Program-made: the position numbers and the translations under genes
Notes under the pieces: generated by a model
The model's input: only the letters and a program-made list of their open reading frames with translations
Databases searched by the model: none
Told to the model about the DNA's origin: nothing
Shown here: piece after piece, positions 43,639 through 53,371 of the stretch
Layout of the letters: each line of letters starts with the position of its first letter
Numbering within the stretch: position 1 is the first letter of the stretch
Source: CBDBZL01 sp965213545
GTDB taxonomy: Bacteria > Pseudomonadota > Alphaproteobacteria > Sphingomonadales > Sphingomonadaceae
Assembly: GCA_965213545.1 (NCBI GenBank)
Contig: CBDBZL010000002.1
Coordinates: 186,001 to 250,000 of the forward strand
DNA: 64,000 nt
Direction of reading: 5' to 3'

Positions 43639-44874
43639 ATGAGCGCCGCAACGCCCAATTCCTATCGCACCCAACCCGATGAGCGGGGCCATTTCGGTCA
43701 GTTCGGCGGCCGCTATGTTGCCGAGACCCTGATGCCGCTGGTGCTTGAGCTCGAGCGCGAATATCGCGCAGCGAAAGCCGACCAGACGTTTCGGCACGAG
43801 TTCGATGACCTGCTCGCGCATTATGTCGGCCGCCCGTCGCCGCTCTATCATGCTGAGCGTCTGACCGAACGGCTGCGCGCCGATGCGCCGGGCGGAATGG
43901 GGGCGCAGGTCTGGTTCAAGCGCGACGAGTTGAACCATACCGGCGCGCACAAGATCAACAATTGCGTGGGTCAGATCCTGCTTGCCCGGCGCATGGGCAA
44001 GACCCGCATCATCGCCGAGACGGGCGCGGGCCAGCATGGCGTTGCCACGGCCACGGTATGTGCGCGCTTCGGTCTGCCCTGCGTCATCTACATGGGCGCG
44101 ACCGACGTCGCCCGCCAGCAGCCCAATGTCTTTCGCATGAAGCTGCTTGGCGCCGAAGTCGTCCCGGTGATCTCGGGTGCCAAGACGTTGAAAGACGCGA
44201 TGAACGAGGCGCTGCGCGACTGGGTCGCCAACGTCCATGACACCTTTTATATTATCGGCACGTCGGCCGGTCCGCACCCCTATCCCGAGTTGGTGCGCGA
44301 CTTCCAGAGTGTGATCGGCACCGAGGCACGCGCGCAAATGCTCGAGCGCACCGGCCGCCTGCCCGATCTGCTGGTGGCGGCGATCGGCGGCGGCTCCAAC
44401 GCGATCGGCCTGTTCCACCCGTTCCTCGATGATGCCGAAGTGGCGATGCTGGGCGTTGAAGCCGCCGGACATGGCCTCGACAAGCAACATGCCGCCAGCC
44501 TGGCAGGCGGCGCTCCCGGCATCCTCCATGGCAACAAGACATATTTGTTACAGGACGATGACGGCCAGATCGCCGAGGCGCATTCGATCAGCGCGGGTCT
44601 CGACTATCCCGGTATCGGCCCGGAGCACGCTTGGCTTAAGGAGACGGGCCGCGTGGAATATCTATCGGCGACCGACGAGGAGGCATTGGACGCCTTTCAG
44701 CTCCTGTGCCGCACCGAGGGCATCATTCCCGCGCTGGAACCGGCCCATGCGATCGCCGCCATTGTCAGGCGGGCGCGCGAGATGCCGGAGGACGCAATCA
44801 TCCTGGCCAACCTGTGCGGACGCGGCGACAAGGATATTTTCACGGTTGCGGACGCGCTGGGAGTGGAGATGTGA
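43639..44874 (+). CDS. trpB: Tryptophan synthase beta chain
   Basis: 411 residues. It has FGQFGGRYVAETLMPLVLEL and the PLP lysine in NHTGAHKINNCVGQILLA, then AETGAGQHGVATA and GGGSNAIGLFHPFL. It condenses indole with serine. The gap to trpF is 248 bp, in which I see no leader peptide or attenuator. The ribosome site is weak (GGAG 13 nt away). Confidence 0.97.
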   Translation: MSAATPNSYRTQPDERGHFGQFGGRYVAETLMPLVLELEREYRAAKADQTFRHEFDDLLAHYVGRPSPLYHAERLTERLRADAPGGMGAQVWFKRDELNHTGAHKINNCVGQILLARRMGKTRIIAETGAGQHGVATATVCARFGLPCVIYMGATDVARQQPNVFRMKLLGAEVVPVISGAKTLKDAMNEALRDWVANVHDTFYIIGTSAGPHPYPELVRDFQSVIGTEARAQMLERTGRLPDLLVAAIGGGSNAIGLFHPFLDDAEVAMLGVEAAGHGLDKQHAASLAGGAPGILHGNKTYLLQDDDGQIAEAHSISAGLDYPGIGPEHAWLKETGRVEYLSATDEEALDAFQLLCRTEGIIPALEPAHAIAAIVRRAREMPEDAIILANLCGRGDKDIFTVADALGVEM

Positions 44875-44935
44875 TGAAACATACACGAGATGGCGGAAGC
44901 ATCGGAGCTGAACCTTCCAACCACTTCCTATTGCG

Positions 44936-45730
44936 ATGACTGAACGCCTGTCCGCTGCCTTCGCCAAACCCCACCCGGCACTCATCTGCTTCGTCACCGC
45001 GGGCGATGGCGACACGGCGGCCAATCTCGATGCGCTGATCGCGGGCGGTGCCGACGTGATCGAGCTGGGCATGCCGTTCACCGATCCGATGGCAGACGGG
45101 CCGGCGATCCAGGCCGCGAACATCCGCTCGCTCACACATGGAACGCGCACCGCCGATGTGTTCGCTCTGGCCCGTAATTTCCGCGAGCGTCACCCGGGTG
45201 TTCCGCTGGTGCTGATGGGCTATGCCAACCCCATGGTTCGCCGCGGGCCCGAATGGTTCGCGAAAGAAGCAAATGCGGCCGGCGTAGACGGAGTGATTTG
45301 CGTCGATCTGGCGCCCGAGGAAGACGCCGACCTGGGCCCCGCATTGCGTGCTTCGGGCATTGCTCCGATCCGCTTGGCCACCCCCACCACTGATGATGCC
45401 CGTTTGCCAACCGTCCTTAACGGTTCGGAAGGGTTTTTGTACTATGTCTCGGTTCCAGGGATAACCGGCAAGCAGCAGGCGACGGGCGCCAGTATCGAGG
45501 AGGCAGTGGTGCGCCTCAAAAGGCAGACAGACCTGCCGGTGGCGGTCGGGTTTGGCGTGCGCACGCCAAGCCAGGCCGAAATCATCGCGCGGGTCGCGGA
45601 CGGCGTGGTGGTCGGCTCGGCGCTGGTCGAGCTGGTCGGTGAGCATGGCGCTGGGGCACCGCGGCACTTGCACGATATGACGCGCGGTCTTGCCAAGGCG
45701 GTTCGAAGCGCGCGAAAAGCCGCCGCATGA
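44936..45730 (+). CDS. trpA: Tryptophan synthase alpha chain
   Basis: 264 residues. The catalytic glutamate and aspartate are in IELGMPFTDPMADGPAIQAA and VDLAPEEDADL; the loop GTRTADVF follows. It releases indole from indole-glycerol phosphate. It overlaps accD by four bases. Confidence 0.96.
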   Translation: MTERLSAAFAKPHPALICFVTAGDGDTAANLDALIAGGADVIELGMPFTDPMADGPAIQAANIRSLTHGTRTADVFALARNFRERHPGVPLVLMGYANPMVRRGPEWFAKEANAAGVDGVICVDLAPEEDADLGPALRASGIAPIRLATPTTDDARLPTVLNGSEGFLYYVSVPGITGKQQATGASIEEAVVRLKRQTDLPVAVGFGVRTPSQAEIIARVADGVVVGSALVELVGEHGAGAPRHLHDMTRGLAKAVRSARKAAA

Positions 45731-46587
45731 GCTGGCTCACCCGTGTTCGCAATTCGCTGCCCTTCGCCCCCAAGCGCGAGCTTCCCGAAAACCTGTGGGT
45801 CAAGTGTCCGGGCTGCAATGAGATGCTTTATGCGAAGGAGTATGCGGAAAACCTCACCGTGTGCCCGCGGTGCGATTATCATGGGCGGATCGGCGCGCGC
45901 GCGCGGATGGATCAGCTGCTCGATAACGGATACGAGATGCTGCCCGAACCCCAGGTCAAGGATGATCCGCTCAGGTTCCGGGACACCAAACGCTATACCG
46001 ACCGGCTGCGGCAGGCGCGCGCGGGAAAGCCGCATCGGGACGCATTCCTCGCCGCCAAGGGCGCGATCGAGGCGCACGACGTGGTGCTCGGGGTGCAGGA
46101 TTTCGCCTTCATGGGCGGCTCGATGGGAATGGCGGTGGGATCAGCCTTGTGCCAGGCGGCCGCGCGTGCGCTCGATGCGCGATGTGCGCTTGTCGTTGTC
46201 ACCGCCGCCGGGGGCGCGCGGATGCAGGAGGGCATCCTCTCACTAATGCAGATGCCGCGCACCACGGTGATGGTCCGGCGCCTGAGAGAGGCAGGCCTGC
46301 CCTACATCGTCGTGCTGTCCGATCCGACCACCGGTGGCGTCACCGCTAGCTATGCGATGCTAGGTGACGTCCAAATCGCCGAGCCGGGCGCATTGATCGG
46401 CTTTGCGGGCCAGAGGGTCATTCAAGAGACGATCCGCGAGCAGCTCCCCGAAGGCTTCCAGCGAGCCGAATATCTATTGCAGCATGGAATGCTCGACATG
46501 GTCACGCATCGCAAGGATCTGCGCGCCACGTTGGCCCAACTGCTGCATTATCTCCGCCCATCCGAACTCAACGCCAAAGCGGCTTGA
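45727..46587 (+). CDS. accD: Acetyl-CoA carboxylase carboxyltransferase beta subunit
   Basis: 286 residues. The zinc ribbon has the cysteine pairs CPGC and CPRC near residues 27-50, then the carboxyltransferase core with GVQDFAFMGGSMGMAVG, VTAAGGARMQEGILSLMQM and PTTGGVTASYAM. It makes malonyl-CoA for fatty acids together with AccA, which is not in the window. Its start overlaps trpA; this trpA-accD-folC order is common in alphaproteobacteria. Confidence 0.97.
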   Translation: MSWLTRVRNSLPFAPKRELPENLWVKCPGCNEMLYAKEYAENLTVCPRCDYHGRIGARARMDQLLDNGYEMLPEPQVKDDPLRFRDTKRYTDRLRQARAGKPHRDAFLAAKGAIEAHDVVLGVQDFAFMGGSMGMAVGSALCQAAARALDARCALVVVTAAGGARMQEGILSLMQMPRTTVMVRRLREAGLPYIVVLSDPTTGGVTASYAMLGDVQIAEPGALIGFAGQRVIQETIREQLPEGFQRAEYLLQHGMLDMVTHRKDLRATLAQLLHYLRPSELNAKAA

Positions 46588-47093
46588 GTCGACTACGGGG
46601 GACCGGTGCGAGCGCGGCCTTTGTTGTGCGAGGGACTGTCGAGGAAATACGGTAACAGAGCGTGTCGAGGCATGCGCGGGCGTCCGGTGCTAGGACCGGG
46701 CCACATCTTGGTTGAATGATGCAAGTTGATTGCAGGACTCTTGTTGGACGCGGTCCCACGACAATGCTCGGGCTCAGGCTCGGACACAAGCATAGTCTTA
46801 GATATGTCGAGAGATTACAAATCCGATGGACCGGTATGATCTGTCTTGCCGTAACAATAGGGCGAAAGAACGCGGGTGTTGTTGGAAAGCGTCGAGAGTT
46901 GTCATTTGATCGATAAGCAGACGCTGTTTGCCGGTCATTCCCGGACTAACCGTGAGGATGGCCCTACGCATCGCCTGCGCATCCGCCCAATAAGCCAAGC
47001 CGACCCGATTGCGCTCCCGTTATCGGAGCCATCCCCGGCGATCGCGGCCGAAACAGTGCACAAAACGACACCAGCACGCTCTAAGGCCGAACC
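46588..47093. other. 506-bp region between accD and folC with no convincing gene
   Basis: Composition is less GC-rich than the neighbours. Two short opposed frames (46716-46916 plus and 46798-46998 minus, 66 codons each) overlap one another, lack ribosome sites and match no family. I see no tRNA, terminator or clear promoter. folC is usually close to accD in this order, so this may be a small remnant or an unrecognised RNA. Confidence 0.45.
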
Positions 47094-48410
47094 ATGAAGG
47101 ATTTCGCGAGGTCCGACCATCCGGCGGTTCAAGCGCAGCTGGACAGGCTGGCGGCGCTTTCGCTGCCTCAGGGCCGGTTGGGGCTCGATACGATCCACAT
47201 CCTGCTCGAAAGGCTGGGAAATCCTCATCAAAACCTGGCGCCGACCTTTCATGTCGCGGGCACCAACGGCAAGGGGTCGACCTGCGCGTTCCTGCGCGCG
47301 ATGCTCGAGGCGCAAGGGTTGCGCGTCCATGTGGCGACCAAGCCACATCTTGTTCGCTATAACGAGCGCATCCGGTTGGCGGGCCACCTGATCGAGGATG
47401 ACAACCTCGCCACCCTCCTGTCGCAGGCGCTCGATGCGGCGGACGGCCTTGCCCCCAGCTTCTTCGAAGTCACCACCGCCGCGATGTTTCTTGGCTTTGC
47501 GCAGCAGCCGGCCGATGCCTGCATCATCGAGGTGGGGCTGGGTGGACGGTTCGATGCGACCAACGTGCTTGAACGTCCCGCCGCCTGCGGCATCGCGTCG
47601 CTGGGAATAGACCATGCGCAATTCCTTCTGGTGGAGGAGGAGGGCGCACCCTCACCCACCGCCGATCCGCTGGTTCGCATCGCCTTCGAAAAGGCCGGGA
47701 TTGCTCGTCCCGGCACGCCTTTGGTTACCCAGGCCTATCGCGCGGCGGTAGAGGACCAGATCGCAGCGAGCGCGGCGGCAGCGGGTGCGCCGCTGATGAT
47801 GCGTAGCCACGCGTGGTGGGCGGAACGGCATGCAGACATGATCGCCTATCGCGACCGGCATGGCAGCCTGACACTGCCCCTCCCGACGATGCTGGGCCTA
47901 CATCAGATCGACAACGCCGCGCTGGCGGTCGCGATGCTTCGCCACCAAGACATGTTTATCGTATCGCCCGAGGCAATCGCCGATGGGATCCGGGCGGCAC
48001 ATTGGCCCGCGCGATTGCATCGCCTGGCGCAAGGCCCGCTGGTTGCCCATGCGCCGAGACACGAAATCTGGCTCGATGGCGGGCATAACGAAGATGCCGG
48101 GCGGGCGCTCGCACGCCATTTTGCGGCGCTGGGAGAGGGCCGGGTGCATTTGGTCATCGGCATGCTTGCCAGTCGATCACCCGAAGAGTTCATGCGGCCG
48201 CTCGTGCCTTACGCCGCCAGCGTGACCGCCGTGCCTATTCCGGGTAGCGACGCCCATGGGTGTTGTTCTTATCCGCCGGGCACGAGGTGGGCATCAGACG
48301 TGCCTGAAGCGCTAAGGCTCATTCCAGACGACGGTCTGCCGGTGCTGATCGCCGGCTCGCTCTATCTTGCAGGCGGGGTGCTTAAGGCGAATGGCGAGAT
48401 ACCCGATTAA
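47094..48410 (+). CDS. folC: Bifunctional dihydrofolate/folylpolyglutamate synthase
   Basis: 438 residues of the Mur ligase fold. The P-loop is FHVAGTNGKGSTCAFLRAML; the lysine-carbamate and second ATP motifs follow in VATKPHLVRYNERIR and EVGLGGRFDATNV. The glutamate-ligase C-terminal domain has LDGGHNEDAGRALARHF. It adds glutamates to folate. Length is normal. Confidence 0.95.
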   Translation: MKDFARSDHPAVQAQLDRLAALSLPQGRLGLDTIHILLERLGNPHQNLAPTFHVAGTNGKGSTCAFLRAMLEAQGLRVHVATKPHLVRYNERIRLAGHLIEDDNLATLLSQALDAADGLAPSFFEVTTAAMFLGFAQQPADACIIEVGLGGRFDATNVLERPAACGIASLGIDHAQFLLVEEEGAPSPTADPLVRIAFEKAGIARPGTPLVTQAYRAAVEDQIAASAAAAGAPLMMRSHAWWAERHADMIAYRDRHGSLTLPLPTMLGLHQIDNAALAVAMLRHQDMFIVSPEAIADGIRAAHWPARLHRLAQGPLVAHAPRHEIWLDGGHNEDAGRALARHFAALGEGRVHLVIGMLASRSPEEFMRPLVPYAASVTAVPIPGSDAHGCCSYPPGTRWASDVPEALRLIPDDGLPVLIAGSLYLAGGVLKANGEIPD

Positions 48411-48504
48411 GGATCACCAGGACATTGGCGATTTGTGCCCGCTGCGCATTTCCTAAGGCTGGACCGGACAGCGCTTGACTTGTTTCGCCTGCAAGCCTCC
48501 CCAG

Positions 48505-48999
48505 ATGCCGCTGATGAGTTTCGAGATCATCTTCGCCGTCGTCTGGGCGCTGATCCTTTCGGTCGGTGGCGGTCTGCTGACAAAGATCGACGACTGGTAC
48601 TACGATCTGCGCAAACCCTCGTGGCAACCGCCTAACTGGCTGTTCGGGCCGGCCTGGACGGTTATTCTCGGGGCTGCGGCATGGGCCTTCGTCCTAAGTT
48701 GGCGCGAGGCGGATAGTGCGAGCGGGCAGACACTCTTGATCGTGCTATATCTGGTGAACGGCGTGTTCCATTTCCTGTGGTCGCCGCTGTTCTTCACCGC
48801 CAAACGGCCCGACTGGGCACTTGTCGAAGTGCCGTTCCTGTGGGCGTCGGTGCTCGCGCTGTGCATTGGTCTGCGCGAATTCTCGGTCTTCGCCAGCTGG
48901 CTGATCGTGCCCTATCTGGTCTGGGTGAGCTTTGCCGCGTTGCTGAACTGGAAGATCGTCCAGCTGAACGGTCCGTTTGGGCGCCGGGTACCGGGCTGA
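48505..48999 (+). CDS. tspO: TspO/MBR family membrane protein
   Basis: About 164 residues, five membrane helices rich in tryptophan. The family features are KPSWQPPNWLFGPAWTVILG and YLVNGVFHFLWSPLFFTAKR, with later LLNWKIVQLN. TspO binds tetrapyrroles and cholesterol-like ligands and in photosynthetic alphaproteobacteria tunes pigment genes. ATG 48514 is an alternative start. Confidence 0.9.
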   Translation: MPLMSFEIIFAVVWALILSVGGGLLTKIDDWYYDLRKPSWQPPNWLFGPAWTVILGAAAWAFVLSWREADSASGQTLLIVLYLVNGVFHFLWSPLFFTAKRPDWALVEVPFLWASVLALCIGLREFSVFASWLIVPYLVWVSFAALLNWKIVQLNGPFGRRVPG

Positions 49000-49017
49000 A
49001 CCGAACTGGCAGGGTCG

Positions 49018-49725
49018 CTATGTGTTGGCCATCCGCCGATGTTCCGCGCGGTGGCAGTTAGCGCACAAGCAGAGCAGGTCTTCGATGCGCGTTTCGTGTT
49101 CTTCCCGCATCTCCGCAAGCGGAATTGTGTGGTGGATTTCGAAGATTCCCTCGACGATCTCGGCGAGATAGACCGCGTACCAGTTTGTCTTACAATGTTC
49201 GCAAGCGAGCCGCCCGCCATGCGCGTTACGCACCTGCTTGCGCTTTGCATCAGCCGCGCGAGAGCTGCGTTTGCGTTCAATCCGCAGATGCTCGAGCATC
49301 CGTAATTCACCCTCGGCGAAACGTTGTTCCTCGGCGTCGCGTGGTATCGTTCCATAAGCTGGACTGATCGCCTCGTCTTCTGCATGGCTCAATTTCCGGA
49401 CGGGGTACTGGTTTCTAACGATAAGGAGGTTTTCGCGTCGTTCGACTTTGTAGGCTGCCGTGTATCGGGAGCTGCTCCCCGGCACCCCAAGCAAGAATGT
49501 CTCGGCGCCCAAAAGCGAATCTTTCAGCAAGGCAAGGGCGGCTTGAACGGCTGAGCGGTTACTCTTGCTAAAGTGTTCTTCGATCAGGTAGTAATTGAAG
49601 GCGGTTATCCGTGATCCTTCCCAGATCGCGTAAGTCGTCTCATTGACGATAGCCACAGGGCCGACGGTTAGGATTTCGACCAGGTGCGAACCCCTCGTAT
49701 TTGGGCGGACAAGGAGTGCATCCAT
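49018..49725 (-). CDS. HNH endonuclease-domain protein
   Basis: 235 residues. The C-terminal ~70 form an HNH site: a first CEHC pair, IFEIHHTIPLAEM with the catalytic histidines, and LLCLCANCHRAEHRRM closing the zinc knuckle. The N-terminal ~160 residues (LVEILTVGPVAIVNETTYAI, then ETFLLGVPGSSSRYTAAYKV) match no domain I know and may be a sensor or DNA-recognition part. The start has GGAG 8 nt upstream, within the end of the AmpG-like gene, so the two are coupled. McrA-like restriction or phage defence is possible; the role is unproven. Confidence 0.7.
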   Translation of the reverse strand: MDALLVRPNTRGSHLVEILTVGPVAIVNETTYAIWEGSRITAFNYYLIEEHFSKSNRSAVQAALALLKDSLLGAETFLLGVPGSSSRYTAAYKVERRENLLIVRNQYPVRKLSHAEDEAISPAYGTIPRDAEEQRFAEGELRMLEHLRIERKRSSRAADAKRKQVRNAHGGRLACEHCKTNWYAVYLAEIVEGIFEIHHTIPLAEMREEHETRIEDLLCLCANCHRAEHRRMANT

Positions 49726-49730
49726 CAGTT

Positions 49731-51464
49731 CTACTCCGCTGCCACCGCCGCTTCGCGGGCCTCGGGCGCGACCACGCCGGCTTCGCGCTTTCCCTTTCGC
49801 GCCACCCGGATCCATTCGAGCACGCACAGCACCACTGCGACCAGGCCGATCAGCATGGTGAAGACGAACACGTCGTAATAGCCGCGCTCCTCGATCATCT
49901 GACCCAGTGCCCCGCGTCCCAGCGTGCCGACCAGCAGCGTGAGCGAGGCGAGCAGCGCATACTGCACCGCCGAATAGCCCTTGGCGACGATGCTCGATAG
50001 CCAGGCGATATAGGCCGCGCCGGCGATACCGATGGCAAGGTTCTCACCGCCGATAGTGATCATCAACCGCGCCAGGCGCTCGCTGCCACCGGGAAATTGC
50101 AGCACCGCCCAGGTGAAGCCGATCGCGTCGGAGACCGCCTGCATCCGCGCGCCGCCCACCGCGAGATCGGCATAAAGCAGATTGGTCAGCGCGGCCAGCA
50201 GCGCCCCCAGGGTCAGCGTGAACATCCGGCCCAGCACGGTGATCATCCATCCTCCCAGCGCCAGACCCAGAACGATGGCGCCCACGCCGAAGAACTTGGA
50301 GGCCACCGCCACCTCGTCATTGGTATATTGCAATTCGCCCAGATAGAACGGGTAGGCGAAGGTGCCCCAGATCGCGTCGGTGATGCGATAGGTCAGGACC
50401 AGCCCTAGGATCAGCACCAGCGACCAGCCCATCCGCCCAACGAACTCGGTCAAGGGCAGGACGAGGGCACGGTAGAGATGATCGGCGACATGGTTTCGCC
50501 CGCCTGCATCGGGTGTCGGATCGCCCGGCTGGATGACATGGCGACCCTCGCGCTGCAGCTTGACCAGCCAGGCGGCGATGAAGGCGGGCAGCACGATGGT
50601 GGCCAGAACGATCAATGGTCCATAAGTGCTGATGAAGGCGGTGGGATCGGGTCGCGCTTCGGGGATAGCGGTCATCGAGCGGATCATGAACACCAGCACG
50701 GTGCCGATCGCCCAGGCCCACAGCACGCCAACCGCGGTGAGCGCCCAGTTGCGCACGCGCGGCGCCAGTTCGCCCGGCATGTAGAGCGCGCGGCGGTCAT
50801 CCTCGTTGGCGATCAGGTTGTCGGTCGCCTCCGCGTCGGGAGCGAACAGGCTGGCAAAGCCGATGGCCAGCATGATCGCGCCCATTAGCATATAGGTTTG
50901 CGGCCAACCGATCCGCTCGGCAATGATTAGGCCCAGCGCCCCGCCCACCAGCGCGGCCAGGCGAAAGCCCACCTGAGTGACGGTGGAGAGCATGTCGATC
51001 GTGGCTTCCTCGTCGGCGATGTCGATGCGCCAAGCATTGATCACGATGTCCTGCGTGGCGCTGGCAAAGGCGCCTATCGCGGCGAGCAGGCTGAACCAGC
51101 CGAGCGCGCTTCGCGGATCGAGCAAAGCCAGCACGACCAGGATGATGCCGAGCATTAGCTGCATCGGCGCGATCCACTGCTTGCGCTTGCCGAGCCGCCT
51201 GAGGCCGGGAATATCGATCCGGTCCACCAGTGGCGACCAGAGGAACTGGAAGGCATAGGCCAGACCGATGAGCGAGAACACACCCATAGTCTCCAGATCG
51301 ACCTCGGCTTCGGTCAGCCAGGCATAGAGCGTGCCCAGGAAAAGCGCGAAAGGCAGGCCACTGGCAAAGCCGAACAGCGCCATGTAGGCGGTCTTTCGAT
51401 TGCCGAGCGCGCGAACGACATCGCGCCAGCCAGGTTTGTCGGAATTCTCCGCAGTGCTCGCCAT
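49731..51464 (-). CDS. AmpG-family MFS permease
   Basis: 577 residues, longer than E. coli AmpG (491). About 12-14 membrane segments; early AmpG-like motifs are LFGFASGLPFALFLGTLYAW, FQFLWSPLVDRIDIPGL and ASATQDIVINAWRIDI. A large loop near residues 215-330 and a charged tail account for the extra length. AmpG imports anhydro-muropeptides for cell-wall recycling, a likely role here. The HNH gene follows after five bases. Confidence 0.82.
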   Translation of the reverse strand: MASTAENSDKPGWRDVVRALGNRKTAYMALFGFASGLPFALFLGTLYAWLTEAEVDLETMGVFSLIGLAYAFQFLWSPLVDRIDIPGLRRLGKRKQWIAPMQLMLGIILVVLALLDPRSALGWFSLLAAIGAFASATQDIVINAWRIDIADEEATIDMLSTVTQVGFRLAALVGGALGLIIAERIGWPQTYMLMGAIMLAIGFASLFAPDAEATDNLIANEDDRRALYMPGELAPRVRNWALTAVGVLWAWAIGTVLVFMIRSMTAIPEARPDPTAFISTYGPLIVLATIVLPAFIAAWLVKLQREGRHVIQPGDPTPDAGGRNHVADHLYRALVLPLTEFVGRMGWSLVLILGLVLTYRITDAIWGTFAYPFYLGELQYTNDEVAVASKFFGVGAIVLGLALGGWMITVLGRMFTLTLGALLAALTNLLYADLAVGGARMQAVSDAIGFTWAVLQFPGGSERLARLMITIGGENLAIGIAGAAYIAWLSSIVAKGYSAVQYALLASLTLLVGTLGRGALGQMIEERGYYDVFVFTMLIGLVAVVLCVLEWIRVARKGKREAGVVAPEAREAAVAAE

Positions 51465-51598
51465 GCCCGTCTCCTGCCCCAGCCCGGTGCGATGCGCAAA
51501 TATGCACAGGCGCGCTTTGCGGGGATATTAACTTCCAGCTTGTAGCAGCACGAACGAAGGCGGCGCGCTCAGGTTGGCCGATCGGGCGGGAGCGGTCT

Positions 51599-52450
51599 AT
51601 GCGCGGGCGAATGGAAGCCAAGGAACGAGAAGGCCAGCGAATCGCCAAGCTGCTCGCGCGTGCCGGGGTCGCCAGCCGGCGCGAGGTCGAGCAGATGATC
51701 GGTGAGGGGCGCGTTGCGTTGCGCGGCAAGGTGGTCGAGACGCCCGCCACGGTGCTGGCGAGCCTGCGAGGGGTGACCGTCGACGGCAAACCGGTCGCGG
51801 CCCCCGAACGCACGCGCTTGTTCTGCTTTCACAAACCCGCCGGGCTCATCACCGCCGTGCGCGATCCGGCCGGGCGGCCGACCATCTATGATGCGTTGCG
51901 CAACTCGCTTCCCGAGGGCGCCGGGCGGCTCATGCCCGTGGGTCGGCTCGACTTCTCAACCGAGGGCCTGCTGCTGCTGACCAATGACGGTGAGATCAAG
52001 CGCCTGCTCGAACTGCCGGCAACGGGCGTGCCGCGAATGTACCGCGCGCGCACCTTCGGCGATGTCAGCCAGGCGCAGCTAGAGGAACTGATCGAAGGGG
52101 TTACCATCGAGGGGTTCCGCTATGGCCGGATCGATGCCAATCTCGAACGGCGGACGGGGCGCAACCAGTGGGTCGAGATGACGCTGACCGAAGGTAAGAA
52201 CCGCGAGGTGCGCCGGGTGCTCGAATATCTCGGCCTTCAGGTCTCGCGCCTAATCCGGGTAGCATACGGGCCCTTCACCATCGCCGGCCTTGCCCGCGGC
52301 CAGTCATTCGAGGTGCGGCGGGAGGACTTGCAGCGGTTCCTCAGCGGCTTGCGACAACAGGGCGCCGTCAGGGGACGCGATGGGCCGGAGGGGAGCGGAT
52401 CTGCGGATGCGTCAGCGAGTAGAGAACAATCCGCGGTCCTGAAGCGGTGA
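51599..52450 (+). CDS. RluB/RsuA-type rRNA pseudouridine synthase
   Basis: 283 residues. The N-terminal S4 domain reads IAKLLARAGVASRREVEQMI; the catalytic aspartate is in MPVGRLDFSTEGLLLLTNDG; the later motif is EGKNREVRRVLEYLGLQVSR. Length and the VGRLDFSTEG motif fit RluB (23S rRNA) better than RsuA. The tail after ~250 is low complexity. The first ATG is at 51599; M5 is an alternative. rsmD lies 235 bp on, so a run of rRNA-modifying genes is likely. Confidence 0.86.
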   Translation: MRGRMEAKEREGQRIAKLLARAGVASRREVEQMIGEGRVALRGKVVETPATVLASLRGVTVDGKPVAAPERTRLFCFHKPAGLITAVRDPAGRPTIYDALRNSLPEGAGRLMPVGRLDFSTEGLLLLTNDGEIKRLLELPATGVPRMYRARTFGDVSQAQLEELIEGVTIEGFRYGRIDANLERRTGRNQWVEMTLTEGKNREVRRVLEYLGLQVSRLIRVAYGPFTIAGLARGQSFEVRREDLQRFLSGLRQQGAVRGRDGPEGSGSADASASREQSAVLKR

Positions 52451-52685
52451 TCCCGCACAGGCCCAGTCAGGCGACCGCGCCGGCAACGAGGGGTGATACC
52501 CGCGTGGGTGATCGAGCGGAAGCGCACGGTGTTCCGTGACCTTGGATAAGCACACGGATTCAACCAGTCGCATCTAGCTTTGCCCGAACCCACCATCCCT
52601 TGTCCTGGCATTCGGTTGCCACAATGCGAACGACCTGGCGACAGAGCGGAGCGCGGGGTCAGCTTCGAATGAACGAGGGTAGTCG

Positions 52686-53237
52686 ATGAGGATCATCGCC
52701 GGGGAATGGCGGCGGCGCCAGTTGCGCGCACCACCCGGAGAAGCGACGCGGCCCACTGCGGATCGGGTACGCGAGACATTGTTCGCCATGCTTGCCAGCC
52801 GGTTGGGCAGCTTCGAGAACCTGACAGTGGCCGACCTGTTTGCAGGATCGGGTGCGCTCGGGCTCGATGCCCTGTCGCGCGGGGCGGCCTCGTGCCTTTT
52901 CGTCGAGGAAGCGCCGGCTGCCGTCGCCGTTTTGAAGGAGAATATCGCCGCGCTGGGTGCAGGGTCGCGCGCGATTGTGCGGGCTCAATCGGCACTGCGC
53001 CTCGGGCCGGCGGCCGCTCCGCTCGATCTCGTGCTGCTTGACCCCCCCTACAAGACCAACCTGGGCGCGGTTACGCTCGACCGGCTGGCGCGCCTCGGCT
53101 GGTTCGGCCTGGCGTCATGGATCGTCTTGGAGACTGCGCGCGACGACAAACCCGATATTCGCGCATGTGCGCTCGATACGGAGCGCGTCGTCGGTCCATC
53201 CCGGCTATCCTTTTACAGGACAGCATCGTCGAATTGA
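52686..53237 (+). CDS. rsmD: 16S rRNA (guanine966-N2)-methyltransferase
   Basis: 183 residues. MRIIAGEWRRRQLRAPPGEA is the typical start; VADLFAGSGALGLDALSRGA is the SAM site and VLLDPPYKTN the catalytic DPPY. It methylates 16S rRNA in the 30S subunit. Beyond it lies a terminator-like hairpin shared with the convergent gene. Confidence 0.93.
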   Translation: MRIIAGEWRRRQLRAPPGEATRPTADRVRETLFAMLASRLGSFENLTVADLFAGSGALGLDALSRGAASCLFVEEAPAAVAVLKENIAALGAGSRAIVRAQSALRLGPAAAPLDLVLLDPPYKTNLGAVTLDRLARLGWFGLASWIVLETARDDKPDIRACALDTERVVGPSRLSFYRTASSN

Positions 53238-53299
53238 GGTGGTGAGAAGGCAGGACAATCAAACCAGCATTGTTTCGCTCGGCCGATTACACCATGTCA

Positions 53300-53334
53300 T
53301 AAAAGAACGGCTGACCTTATTTCAAGGCCAGCCG
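53300..53334 (-). terminator. Terminator of the low-complexity secreted protein
   Basis: CGGCTGACCTT (53308-53318) pairs with AAGGCCAGCCG (53324-53334) with one mismatch and a five-base loop. On the minus strand a T-rich tail (TTCTTTTAT) follows, 38 bp after the stop at 53372. It may also stop rsmD transcripts. Confidence 0.6.
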
Positions 53335-53371
53335 CTCCATATTTCAGACCGCACCAGGTTTGGCGATCAGC

